A stretch of DNA of 64,000 bases from Axinella damicornis (lineage: Eukaryota > Porifera > Demospongiae > Axinellida > Axinellidae), in assembly GCA_963931865.1 (NCBI GenBank), contig OZ007517.1:10116038-10180037 (forward strand), given 5' to 3'. The position numbers and the translations under genes are program-made. Positions 21,901 through 36,900 of the stretch are shown piece after piece; the stretch's first letter is position 1, and each line of letters begins with the position of its first letter. Under the pieces are notes generated by a model. That model was not told the DNA's origin, did not search any database, and saw nothing but the letters and a program-made list of their open reading frames with translations.

Positions 21901-24900
21901 GAGCGAAAGTATCAGGCAGAACCCCATGCACTCTTCTTTAAGTTGGGTTTGGGCATGTGAGCCTACATCTAGGCTCGTTCAGGCTGACCCCATGCAATTA
22001 GCTACCCAGTCCTTGCACAGAATACTTACACTGGACAGTAACACTTGCAGTGGCAATGATGCCCTCAACAATGTCTCTGTTGGTCACTGTGCAACAGTAC
22101 TCCCCACTGTCACTGTCCGCCACCTCCATCACAACCAGCTCACTGCTGGCTACCCGTGTGGCACTTTCACTGGTGGAGTTGATTGTAATGCGCCCAGAGG
22201 GGGTGATGCCACGACCATCTTTGTACCAGTAAAACTCCAGGTCATTGGAAGCATCGTTGTTGTTCTGTGCAACACATTCTAGGTTGAGATCAGTGCCCAA
22301 GGCGAGGGAGACAGGAGAACGAGGTGTCTCAAGGAAGGTGGGGCCTGGAGGGAGATAATTCTACTGTAAACAGAGTGATGACTTGCATGTGTTGATATGA
22401 AACAGTACAGTACTTATCACAACACTTTCTATACTGCCACCCTCTAGTACTCTCACCTCGTGTGTCAAGAGCTGCAGTGCCATCCCCTACACTACTGCCA
22501 TTGATGCTGGCAAAGCAAGTGTAGCTCCCTTCGTCCCTCATGCCCACATTGCTGATGATCAAGGTGGGCGTGTCCTCTCCACTCACACGGGATACGTTAT
22601 AAAAGCCTATTTCCACCAGTGCACCATTTGCACCAATCTCTGTCCTGTTCCAGCGGTACAAGATGTAACTTGGCCCCACAGCACTGCAGTTGAAGGCTGT
22701 GTTAGTTCCCAGAGTCACTGTGCGGTCTGGAATGTTACCAACCTCTGGAGACAAAAGGTAGCACATTATAGAGCTAGAGATCAGACTAAAGGTTTACAAG
22801 TTGGAGTCACATAGAAATCCTATTGCAGTGGCATTTTATTTGTAATTTATTATCCTTCAGAACTGACCAATCAGAGCAAGGGTGGCTTGATGAGTACCAG
22901 CACTTCCTCGCTCATTGCTGACACTGCACGTATAAACTCCACGGTGATTGCTACCCACATTGGTCAGGCTCAGGGTGCTGGTCTCACTTCCATCTTGGGC
23001 ATTGAATCGTGTCTGCACAGAACATGGCACACCCACTGGGGCAGTTGTCGTCCATGTGAATGCCAGAATACCCTCTCCAGTGGCAGTGCATGTGAATTCA
23101 ATAGCACTCCCACTTGCTACTGTTACACTTTGTGGTGGTATAGTAATAGTCGGAGGGTCAACTGAATGGGAGGTACAAAACATGGAAGTAGATCTGCTTG
23201 TTATTACCATGATGCGCAGTGTACTATATTTTCCACTGGAAAATACAGCATCAGAAATAGTGCTCCATAGATTTTGCAACAAACCAGTTAAAGTACCGCT
23301 TACGCTCGTGCAATACGGAAAATATTCACATGGGAGTGGTCTCAAGGTAATTGTAACACTTGGCTTCGCCTCGTGCTATATTAGCCTCTCAACCACACAC
23401 TTTTGCAATATTTCTCGTAGTGCACTTGCTGCAGTACTTTAACTAGTATATATGGTATTGTTCAGTCACTCACACAATGTGAAATTAGCAGAGCTGGAAG
23501 TGACACTGCCTGCAGCATTAGACACCACACAGCGATAACTATTGGGATCTGATATCATAACATTCTGAATGGTAAGACTCTCATCATTAATAACAAATCT
23601 GCTATCACTGGGGAGTGTAGACCCATCCCCCTGCTCCCAGGTGTAGACCAGCTTCAGTCCAGTGGCAGTCACACTGAATGTCACGTTATGACCGGGAATG
23701 ACACTGAGGATGTCCAGTGGATCTGTGATGATTGTTGGAGGGTCCACTGCAGGAGGAGGGGAAGGACATTAGTGTGGACCCCACATGTGCATAGTCTGTG
23801 ATTCATATTCTACATGTACTTACAGATGGTGAGCTGAGCAGGATCTGAATTCACACCGCCACCGTCATTGGTTACGATGCAGCTGTAGTTTCCCTCGCTG
23901 CTCTCTTGGACATTGCTAAGGGTCAGAGTGCGAGTGGTGGTGCCATTAACTTCTGTTTGTGATGGCAACAAATTGCCGTCTAGCTGCCACTGGTATATTA
24001 GTGGTCCGATGGCTGTAGTGGCAGTAACAGTGAATGTCACTGATGATCCAGGGTCCACATTCAACTGGTCAACTGGCTGCTGACTGATCTGAGGAGGATC
24101 GACTGGAGGAGGGAGAGGATGATGGATGATTACTATTTAAAAGATGTGCGCACACGTACACACAAACACATGCACAGGCACACACACACACACCATGCAC
24201 ATATGCACAACATCTACTTAGGTATGTAGTGTTGCGTACGGAGAGTCAACTCAGCAGCACTTGATGTGATGCTGTCCACAGCATTAGTAACAACACAGGT
24301 GAAGTTGCCCTCATCCTCTCTCATGACAGCCATCACACTCAGAGAGGGAGTGGTGGAGCCACTGTACTTGGTACCATCAGTCAAGTTCATTCCAATTCTC
24401 TGCCATTGATAGGTGAGGTCACTGCCATTGGCCTGAACTGTGAACGTGACATTTGTCCCTGGGATTACATTCTGTTGAGTAGTAGGGTCAGTGACGATGG
24501 CTGGACGGTCAACTGTACATTCATGGAGAGGGACATATGCACATCTAAACTGTACTTTTGCAGAATTTTATTATTGGACATACCTATGCTCAGAGTTGCT
24601 GTACTTTGACCCAGCATAACAGCACTGTCATTGGAGTTCAGACTCAAAGAGAGCAACTCAGCTACCACCTCATTCGTGCTGTCAGACACTATTGTAATGT
24701 CCTCACACACATGTCGCACTCCACTGTTGAAGGTCTGCTCTTGTGTCATGGGGGTGTAGTCACCTGGAGCTGGATGTATTGCACAAACAATAAATAGACT
24801 GACCCATACAATAGCTGTGGAAGAGAGATTTACCTACAGCAGTGCCATCACCAGCACAGAATGTCACTACAATATCTCGTGCCAGCTGTCCAGTTATGGT

Positions 24901-27900
24901 AACACACACAGACACAGAGCCAGCATCTTCAGCCACAAGGTAGGAAGTGTTCTCAAATCCAACCTGCACAGCTGAAATCATGGAAGAAGTGATAGTATAA
25001 ATTCCCACGCGCTATCTCAGACACTTTATTTGTTCCATTAGTATTCTGTGATATAGAGGATATGTAGTTAGAGTGGAGGTTAAAAACCATAGTGCATGTT
25101 GTTGACTCACTGTCAGTGTCTTCAATTGTGATCCTTGTGGTAGTTGGGTTGAACATAGCTGCGTGGTCAGCTGAGACCAGAGTCACATTGACGAACTCAG
25201 AATCTTCAACCACATTGTCATCCAGAATGGGCACCACTGCCACTTGAGTTGAAACAGTGGCATCGAATGTCAGGGTGCTGGTCACACCAGTGTAATCCAT
25301 CCCAGCTAGATAGGTGGCAATGGAATATCATGTAAAGTGTTAATCTGATGTGATGGAAAATGTTGTCACAAAAGAGACTTACCCACAGCTGTGCCACCTG
25401 CTACAGTCAAGAATGTTACCATGACACCTCTGGCCAAGGTTCCATTCAGCACTTCAACAGTGACACTAATACTGCCAGCATCTTCTCGCACTGAATAGGT
25501 TCTTCGGCTGAATCCAATTGTGACCGCTGAAACAGGAAAGCACTGTATTACAGCACATGTTACAAACAGAATCGCAGACGTCTGGTAGTTTCAACGTACT
25601 GTCTATGTCATCTAGAATATTGATATTGGCAGTTGCTGGGTTGAGCATCACAGCAGCATCATTTGTCATCAGGGCCAGACTGAAATATTCTAAATCTTCT
25701 GGTACCATGTCATTAAGAATGGGTACCATCACAGTTTGAGTTGGTGAGGAGGTATTGAACGTCAGGTGAATGGATATATTTGGAAAATCCATCCCACCTA
25801 GGAATTGGGGGATAAAGATTATAGATGACTTCACAGGAGCCGAAGGAATGGACCATATAGCTAACTATAGTGGATCTTTAAAAGAATTACAGAAGAACTC
25901 ACTCATAGCTGCACCATCCAAGGTCTGCAGAGTTACTACGACATCTCTGGCCAATATTCCATTCCGCAAAAATACAGCCACACTGACACTACCCTCATCT
26001 TCGCTCACAGTATAGGATGTTGTGCTGAAGCCAATTGTAACCCCTAATTCAGGTGGGAAAGGTTTTGAGACTAACCATGATGTACCAACACTATGGGATG
26101 ATCCATACATTACTGTAATATACAGCTTAAGCATAACTGACTGTGCATGATACTTACCATCATTGTCTTGAATAGTGATGACAGCACTTTCTGGGTTTAA
26201 TATGGCGGCAGGATCAACTGATGTTAAGGTGATATTGATTGTCTCAGAACTCTCAAGCACGGTGTCCTCAAGTATGGGTATTGCGACAATTTGAGATGAT
26301 GTGGTAGCACTGAATATCAGGTCACTGCTTGTGAAGCTGTAGTCCAACGTAGCTAGGGAGATGAGAAATGGTTTAATCCATTATATCTTAACAGTATGTG
26401 TTCATGAATATATAAATAAAATCCTACCTATGGCTGTGCCATCATGGAAATATGTCTCAAGGACAACAGATACACTTCTGGCCAGAGTTCCACTTAGCAA
26501 ACCTAAAGTAACATTAACACTGCCTACATCTTCAGCCACTGAGTAGGTTGCTGGATTGAATCCAATTGTAGCCACTGAATTGAGAAAGAATTTGGGAGTA
26601 AAATGTTGAACAGCAAGCACAGATCTGTGTGAAGATTACTCACTGTCATCATCTTCAATGGTGACATCAGCAGTTGCTGGGTGGAGCACAACAGCAGAGT
26701 CAGCTGACGTCAGGACAACACTGAACGACATGGGATCCGCCACAATAATGTTGTCAAGAATGGGAATGGTCACCATTTGAGTTGATATGTCAGCGTTAAA
26801 AATGATATTTGCTGGTACATGAGTATACTGCATCCCAGCTGGAGAGATGAGAAATGCCAATAAGGACAATGGAATAATTATCAGTTCTTTCTGAGACTCA
26901 CGCATAGCAGTGCCATTCATGGTTGTCATGGTTACTATGACATCTCGGTCCAGGGTTTCATCCTGCACAGACAGAGTGACACTGACACTACCTGCATCTT
27001 CACGAACAGAATAGGTTGCTGGGTTGAATCCAATTGTGACCACTGGAATGGAAAAGAAAACAATCTGAGCAGTACATTACTATACATGCTACAAATGATG
27101 CAGAATTGCAGACATCTGGTAGTTTCAACATACTGTCTATGTCATCTAGAACATTGACATCGGCAGTCGCTGGGTTCACTGTGACAGCAGGATCGTTTGA
27201 CGTCAGGGTCAGACTGAAATACTCTGAATCTTCTGGTACCATGTCATTAAGAATGGGCACCATCACAGTTTGAGTTGGTGAGGAGGTATTGAATGTCAGG
27301 TCAATGGATATATTTGAAAAATCCATCCCACCTGTAGATTTGGGGGAAGGAATATAGAAGACTTTACGTGCAGGCTCCATGGTACAGACCCTATAGCTAA
27401 GCTGTGACTTCAAACAACTTCCAGAGAAACTCACCTATAGCTGATCCATCCAAGGTCTGCAGAGTTACTACAACATTTCTGGCCAATATTCCATTCAGCA
27501 ATGATACAGCCACACTGACACTACCTACACCTTCACTCACAGTATAGGTTGTTGGGCTGAATCCAATTGTAACCCCTGATTGAAGTGGGAATGGAATAGA
27601 GAACGGCCATAATGTACCAGCTATACGCTCTTACAACATGTAGCTAGTACAACAGAGCTACTTACCATCATTATCTTCAATAGTGATGAAAGCACTTGCT
27701 GGGTTTAATATGGCGGCAGGATCAACTGATGTTAGTGTCACATTAATAGTCTCAGAACTCTCAAGAACCATGTCCTCAAGTATGGGTATTGCAATAATTT
27801 GAGTTGATGTGGTAGCAGTGAATATCAGGTTGCTGCTCGTGAAGTTGTAGTCCAACGTAGCTATGGATGGATGAAAAATGGTTTAATACCTTTGGTTCGT

Positions 27901-30900
27901 GAACACACGAATGACACAAACAGAATGAATCCCACCTGTAGCTGTGCCATCAGCAAAAGATGTCACCATGACAACAGATACACCTCTGACCAGAGATCCA
28001 TTTAGAACACTTACAGTAACGTTAACACTGCCTGTATCTTCAGCCACTGTATAGGTGGTGTCTGGGCTGAATCCAATTGTAACAACTGAATTCAGAAAGA
28101 ATTTGGTAGTGAAATATTGAACAGTAAGCACAGATCTGTGTGAAGATAACTCACAGTCATCGTCTTCAATGGTGACATCCGCAGCTGCTGGGTGGAGCAC
28201 AACAGCAGGCTCAGCTGATGTCAGGACAACACTGAAGAATGTGGAATCTGCTACAGTCATGTTGTCAAGAATGGGAATGGTCACCATTTGAGTTGATACG
28301 GTCGCATTAAAAGCAACATCAGTTGATACATGAGTATACTGTGTACCAGCATTACTAATAACATCAGTTGATATGTTCATGTGCTGTATCCCTGCTGCAG
28401 AGATGAGAAATATTAATAAGCTTAACGGAATATCAGTTCTTAAATCCTTCCAGATACTCACGCATAGCAGTACTATTCATGGTTGTCACGGTTACTAGGA
28501 CATCTCGGTCCAGGGTTCCAGCCTGCACAGTTAGAGTGACGCTAACACTGCCTGCACCTTCACAAACAGAATAGGTTGCTGGGCTGAATCCGATCGTGAC
28601 CACTGGAACAGGAAGAGAAAACAATCCAAACAGTAGGGCTATGCGATAATCGTAATTTCATAATAGCATCATGATAAAGATATTGGATATCCATTATCGT
28701 GATAATGACACTTGTGATATTTTAGTTCTTAAATGGCATAACAACCTTTTTTTTTTCTTTTTTTTTCTATAAAAGTTTTTGCATGTAAGCAATGGACACA
28801 AAATAGCAGGTTACTAATACAAATGTGCCCGAAGGCCTAACTTAAAGGATGCAAGACTATTGGTACTAGTTACAGAAGGGGGCAATAAATTCCAGGAACG
28901 AATAGTGCGAGGCACAAATGAATTAAAATAGGAACATGTATGAGCAAAAGGACAGATATAGGTCTGAAAGTTTGATGAGGTTGCTGTTTCTTGTGAAGAA
29001 CATGCTAACCACTGCCACTAAGATGTGTTCTATATGGACTAGCCATGTCAATTCTGGAATAGGACATGCTAATGTTGTCACATTTGTAGTAGTTCCCTTA
29101 ACTGTGTAATTATCATGATGATAATTCGTTGTTAAGATCAGTATTATCCAGATAATATCTTTTCCCATTATCACCCTGCCCTACAAACAGTGTGTAGTGC
29201 TACAAATGGCTTATTGCAGAATTGCAGACCCCTGGTAGTTTCAACGTACTGTTTATGTCATCTAGAACAGTGATATTGGCGGTCGCTGGGTTCACTGTGA
29301 CAGCAGGATCATTTGACATCAGGACCAGGCTGAAATACTCTAAATATTCTGGTACCATATCATTAAGAATAGGCACCGTCACAGTTTGAGTTGATGAGGA
29401 GGTATTGAATGTCAGGTCAATGGATATATTTCGAAAATCCGTCCCACCTACAGATTGAGGGATAAAGATTATATATAACTTCACATGCTCCATGATGTAC
29501 CCTATAGCTAAGCTGTGACTTCAAACAACTTCCAGAGAAACTCACCCATAGCTGATCCATCCAAGGTCTGCAGAGTTACTACAACATTTCTGGCCAATAT
29601 TCCATTCAGCAATGATACAGCCACACTGACACTGCCTACATCTTCACTCACAGTATAGGTTGTTGTACTGAATCCAATTGTAACCCCTGATTGAAGTGGG
29701 AATGGAATTGAGAATGGGAATAATGTATACAAGCTATACACTTCCATAAACATACAGTGCTCCCAGCAAAGAGTATACATTATTGATTATATAGTTATTC
29801 AGTCCAAAGGAGTTCTCAGTACAAAAAAAATGGTTGTGATCTCTAAAACAACAAGAAGTGCCCAGTAGAGCACTTACCCATTCGCCGTTTGCATGCAGCA
29901 ACGCTCGATGCGCCGTCTGTGCTGTACCAGTACTGACACCATTAGCCTACAGCCCCCCCCCCCCCCCCCCCCCACCAACGGGGCCTAGCACCTGGGCAGA
30001 GTGGCGCTGGCATGGGTATGAGGCTATGACATCACTAAATTTTGGCCTACCATAAACAATATTGAAATCAAGGTACGTTTTATTTTGTGTTTTTTTTTTA
30101 CATAGTGTGTGGAAATATTTGTATAGGGTATGTACGGTTTCAGACAGAGAGGTAAAACCTTTGACAGCTCTTCATATGACTGTCATTTCTAAGGTGCATA
30201 TATACAAGCTCATTTGTAACTTGCAATAAAAGCCTGAAAGTGTTCCTATTTCACCCAAACTGCTCATTTTTGTGTCCACTGACTGACAGACATACTGAGT
30301 ATTACTGACTGACATACTGACAGACACAGCAATCACTCTACCTGACCAGACTATGTTCATTACTGTAGTGGCAGCTTGCCACAAGACCTTTGCCGTCTAT
30401 AGTATGATTGTTTTGTTTGACTTTTTGGGGGAGTTTCCCCTCATACAGTAAGCAGGGGGTAAGTACTGTATACCTGTAGTTACATTACCTGTAATATAAA
30501 ATGTAGAATGATCCCTACATTGCTGTAACATTATACGTATAAATTGAGATACTTACCATCATTATCTTCAATGGTGATGACAGCACTTGCTGGGTTTAAT
30601 ATGGCGGCAGGATCAACTGATGTTAGTGTCACATTGATAGTCTCAGAACTCTCAAGAACGGGGTCATCAAGTATGGGTATTGCAACAATTTGAGATGATG
30701 TGGTAGCACTGAATATCAGGTTGCTACTTGTGATGTCATAGTCCACTGCACCTAGAGTGATGAGAAATGGGATTAAGTTAATAGCATGTTATGTGTTCAT
30801 GAACACTTGCATGAACGCCACAAACAGAATCCCACCTGTAGCTGTGCCGTCACGGAGAGATGTCTCAAGGACAACAGATACACCTCTGGCCAGAGTTCCA

Positions 30901-33900
30901 CATAGCACACTGACAGTAGCATTAACACTGCCTACATCTTCATCCACTGAGTAGGTTGCCGGGTTAAATCCAATTGTAACCACTGAATCCAGAAAGGTTT
31001 AGATAGTGAAAACCTCAAGCACACTTTGGCATGAAGATAACTCACGGTCATCATCTTCAATGGTGACATCAGCAGTTGCTGGGCTGAGCACAACAGCAGA
31101 GTCAGTTGACGTCAGGACAACACTGAACAACGTGGAATCTGCTACTACCATGTTGTCAAGAATGGGAACGGTCACCATTTGAGTTGATATGCCAGCATTA
31201 AAGGTGACATCAGTTGATGCATGAGTATACTGTGTACCAGCTGGGTAGGTGAGAAATACAAGTTAATACTAGAAGATCGGTTCCTCATGTTCAGAGACTC
31301 ACGCATAGCAGTGCTATTCATGGTTGTCAGGGTTACTATGACATCTCTGTCCAGGGTTCCAGCCTGCACAGATAGAGTGACACTGACACTGCCTGCATCT
31401 TCACGAACAGAATAGGTTGCTGGGTTGAATCCGACTGTAACCACTGGAATCAAAAAGTGAACAAGCATGGGTGCACACAAGGTATACGTCGAAAAGATTG
31501 CATGTTTGTATCTTTACGTGTGTAATTTCCTAGAATAGCACTAGCTGTGCTCTACGGATTTTGGAGGGGTCTGCACGCTCCAAGTCATTCAAGTACTCCT
31601 GCTGTGTCTTGTTTACTGTTCCTGCAGCTATATACTCACATGAAGAGATTGTTCCCGCTCACTAAGAAATTCATGGAGTAGTACTAGTAAAGCCTTAATT
31701 GCTAGAATGACAAATGGGCAGAGCCAAGAAACCGATAATAGGAAGTAGCGGAAATATCAGCTAAAAGAACCGTATCAGGTACAGAAACTGTTATGTTTAC
31801 TGTTTTGTGTTGAGCATAATGTCTTAGCTAACCAGCTGGAACCATTTTTTCAATATTTTTTGCTGACAGTCCAGACACACACCCAAAAGGCATTGTTTAA
31901 CCCCTGCTGCGCATGCGCGCGCAAGGTACACACTGTAGTACAATTCCAACAACAATTCCTGCATTACTGAGTAGCTACATGATGGTGAAGGATACATACT
32001 TATAGTAACTCACTGTCTATATCTTCAATGTTGATAGTACTAGATGACGGATGCAAGATTACAGCAGGGTCAGTTGACGTCAGGGTCAGAGTGAACATCT
32101 CGGAGTGCTCAACAATGAGATCATCAAGAATGGGTATTGTCACCGTTTGAGTTGACACGGCGGCATTAAATGTGAGGCTTCTAGATACAGCAGTGTAGTC
32201 CACTCCAGCTGTGTGCATGTAGAGGTAAATTATATTAACCATATATTCATTTGCTGTAATTAGCAAGTAGCCAAATATACCACAATCCTCTCATTGTTCA
32301 AAGACCTCACCTATAGCTATGCCATCTGATGTTGACAGAGTCACTAAGACACCTCTGGCCAAGGAATTCCTCAGCACAAATACGGTGATAGTAATGCTTG
32401 CAGCATCTTCACGCACAGAATAGGTTCCAATAAATCCAATTGTTACCACTGGAATAGAATGCAAATAGATGCGAAAGTCAACATACATATTCAACCAAGG
32501 TCTATAGCTGATGCTGCAGAGTTAACTTACTGTCATCATCCTCAATGTTGACATTAGCAGTCACTGGATTCAATATGACAGCTGGATCATAATAACTAGT
32601 CCTCAGATAGATACGGAAGTACTCAAACTGCTGCTCAACTACATTATCATCTCGAATGGTCACCGTCACTGTTTGAGATCTGGTAACACTATTAAATGCC
32701 AGTGATCTGGTAAAAGCTGTGTAGTCAGATGGAACTGTGGAATTAAACAGATAATTGGCTATGTAATCTGACATCATGTTTAGTAATATTTACAGTCAAT
32801 AAACAACTAGAAGGTAGTAACTACCTATATATAATATAACCTGAGGTTATTTTGACTTCCTCAAGTTTTAAGACAGTGGTTTTCAGAAGGTTACTACCTG
32901 AGTTTACAAATCACTTTGAGGTTAGTGTCACTCCAAGTTTACACATCTCTTTGGGCGGTAGTGTTAGAGTCTGCCAATTCTATATCACAATATCATACAT
33001 CGCAACAATGTTTATACTTACTAATCATCACTGGACATAATTATGCACTGAATTGAATGATATTCACACTTCATGGGCTTATTGGATCACTCTTACCTAT
33101 TTTGCTTTTTGCCATCAATAATATTGAGTTTGAGTTAGAATGGAATAGGATTTAACAGTACAGAAAACCTCTGATGCAAATACCATATATTATATGGACA
33201 CCTCTATTTAATTGCACCTACCCTGCAACCTCATGAGTGAAATCACCTTTCAATGACTCTGCTGCACTGCGCTAAGAATATGCACTAAGCTTTATGTTAC
33301 TCACCATGATCATGAGCAGTGCCATCCCTAGTGTACACTGTTACAGCAGCATTTCTGGCCAGGGTTCCGGATTGTATGCTTACAGTAGTACTAACACTGG
33401 TGGTACCTTCATTTACAGAATACACCGAACTGTTGAATCCGATTGTAACCCCTGGAAAAGCAGTTAGAAAATGCATGTGAAACAATAATCAGTGTCACAT
33501 GCAACTAAAAGCAGCACAAGTACTCTAACTTACTGTCATTATCTCTAATGTAGACAGTGGCAGTTTGTAAGTCTAGCATGACAGCTGGATCAATTGTTGT
33601 CAGAGACACACGGAAATACTGATGAGAGTTGTAGTAGCTTTCAACAATCTGATCATCAAGAATGGATATTGGAACCACTTGCGTTGGCATGGAAATGCTG
33701 AATGTCAAGGTGGTGGTCACAGCTGTGTAGTCCATCCCAGCTGGATAAATAATGAGAAGTAAATACATACACAGCTGCAGCTGGTTAGACATGTAGTGAA
33801 GCTCTAAGCTTACTATTGTGGAGAAGTACATGCAGTTATATACGTGCTGGTCGAAATACCTATCATTTAGGCTGCACAACAGTTTGAAAGAAGACCACTA

Positions 33901-36900
33901 CAAGTGATAAAACATAATGAGATAGCTGAAGTTTGCCATCTATCACTGAGTAGCTAAAGTCTGTCCTCACAGATATAATGGACAATTGACTCAAGTATTA
34001 CCAGTGGCGTATCTATGGCAGGGCCTAGAAGGGCATAAGCCCTACCTGACATTCAAAATGCCCATCCTGCCAGTACTAGGTAGTAGTAAAATGATGTCAG
34101 TCTTGATACCCAAGAACCTGTCGGCATAGTAAGCAGCCATGTCACACACTTCCCTGAACAGTAGTAAGTTGGTTTGGTAGTAAGTTGCTGAACTCTTGGT
34201 ACTCATCCCAAGATTGCACCAGAAATGATCTCAGAACGTGATAAATACAGACCCCCCAGCTGGCGCACTTCACAACTTCAACAGTGCATATGCCTAAGTT
34301 CTTGCTACTGGACCGATAATTATTTCTGCCTGTCAGGTATTGTCCGGTTCCAAATATGGATGATTTGATATGGCATGTACGCACTATCCCTGATAGCTAT
34401 TTACGAACACAGAAAAAGCACTGTTGGTGAATGATCACAGTTGCGTAACGTAACTTGAACATTGTCTGAAACACTTTGGTAGGCCTTACCAACGGCTGAA
34501 CCATCTACAGTCTGCAGAGTTACTACGATGTCTCTGGTTGGGGTTCCTCTCAGTACTTCCATAGTAACACTAACACTGCCAGCATCTTCATTGACATAAT
34601 AGGTTGCCGGGCAATAGAATCCAATTGTAATGCCTGAACATTGATAAAAAATATTATACATGACATTGTATATTTATATACATTCTTCTTCCTCGACTGT
34701 ATAGACACGGTATGTGGAGTAACGTACCATCTTCATCTTCAATGGTGACAGTTGCAGCATCTGGTGCCAGTGTGACACTCGGGTCAGCTGTTGTCAGAGT
34801 CACATTGAAAAACTCAGAGCCCTCAACAAGAACATCATCAAGGATGAATACCGTCACCATTTGTATTGCAGTTGCACTGCTAAATGTGAGATCAGTGGTC
34901 AGCGGTGTGTACTCCCCTCCAGCTGTGGAGATGAAATACATTTGACACTTAATTAGTAGCACAGTCAGTCAGTCAAATTTTAATGTCCCTTGCCAATGCA
35001 GCTGGTCCAATGTTGGACCTATGAGACTAGCTATGTACAAGATAAAACAATGTGTACAAAAACCTCAAGACACAGTCTCCATGAACTTATTTCAAAAGAT
35101 AGTTCAGCTCTGGGTCTCTTTGGCCAGTAGCTGGAATTATGAAAATGCACCTCAGGCTCTGACTGCTCACCACCAGGAAGCCGTACACATGGCAGTAGGG
35201 AGGCACAGGAATTGAGTACGCCAGCACTGCCATGGCACCGGCCGTGGGTGTAGGTGACCAGATCTGTCACTTCAGGCATTTCGTTGTACTTTTCCTCCAG
35301 GACAACATACAAAATTGATCACAGCTGAGAGCTGGGTTGATCCAGTAAACATCAACAAGACACATACAATGTCAAAATGGAGATCATACAATGCCATAAA
35401 GAAATACTGCATGACTATGCAATAATTGTGTCAGATAGCATGCAGGGGAGATAGTACTTTGTCTGAAATTGGGGCATCATAAATATAGGGCAATTCAGCA
35501 CACAAAGTAGGCGCATGTGCATGTAGTGTGTGACATTGGTACAAGTGGTGGTGGGGTGCGGGACTGCCAACGAGTGTATAGTTACAACCTTGTGTGCGTG
35601 CGGGGCTAATGTATGAATGGCACGGGCATGAGGGAGGGAGGGGGAGTGTAGGGGGTGAAAATTTAAAATATAATAGCAGTACAAAACAGATGACTACATG
35701 TAGACATGAGAAAAGCATGCACGAAAAAATTCGATAATGTGAGATTGGAGCGAAGAAATCTTCAGTAAATGGCAAAATTGGGCAAACCTGTGCATGTATA
35801 ACTCATGGATTCCTTTTGCAATTATGAAGATGCTAGCTTGGCATCGCTGTCATAGGAGATGAAATCTGGGATGCGTTTAGATCGACACAAAGAGTAGCTC
35901 GAGGGGTTCTGAGACTATAGTGCAGTGTAACAGAAAGGGTTCCTAATTCTCAACCTCCAGGTTGCACATTTTACAATGTCTTTCATTGAAGGGAGTTTTA
36001 GGGGAGGCATACCTGCCAAGATCAACTTGCAGAGGAAGACACCCCACCCTGAGTCCAGCCAAGACCCTCTGTACGCACACTGGGAGATTAGCTCTAGCAT
36101 AAGGCTCAGCCGCTGGCATATCTTTCAAAACTCTGAACACAGTCAGTATACAGCGATATTGCTATATTGCATAGTGACACTGATCAGCTGTGTTCACACT
36201 AGTCTGAATTATCTTTGTAAAATCAGTGTACATGCATTAATCACATTGTATGCTTATATTCTCTTGCTTTCTGCACTTGTGGTATCAGGACCTGCATATA
36301 TGCAGAATTGACCTGCATTTCCTGTTGCAAAATCTAATAATCTACTAGCCTATAGAACAAGGTATCAGTGTATCAGTTATAATCCTACCTGTAGCTGTGC
36401 CCCCGGCTACTGTCGACAGAGTCACTATGACATCCCCCGCTGGTGTTCCACTCTTCACAGATACGCTGATGATAACACTGCCGGCATCCTCAAGCACAGA
36501 ATAGGTTGTTTGGTCAAACCCAATTGCAACTAATACAACAAAGTAGGAAAAGAGAAACAATCACTGCAGTTAATATAGCACCCAAAGTATGCATGGATGG
36601 GCCAAGTTCCAATTCACCATGCAGCAGAACAGCACAGTTATATTACTACTTGCATTATTGGGGTGAGCCTGAGCGAGGCCTACATAGACGAGTTAGCTGT
36701 GAATTTTCTATAATACTATTATCTTTATAATCATGTGCTGTATGTCATGCCATAAATCACTTCCTGCAGTGGCCCTAGCGGTCACGTCTAATGCATAGGA
36801 CCAATGACGTAATACCCACATCGCAATACCTATTATTATATTCTGTAGAATCATACTGCAATCCTATTGGTCACTGTAGTGCTTATTCCCATCGAATAAT

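Noticed and set aside
35031..35775. Minus ORFs of 89-114 residues in the intron of repeat 22
   Set aside because: No recognisable domain, several overlapping frames, and the interval is bridged by an in-phase intron.
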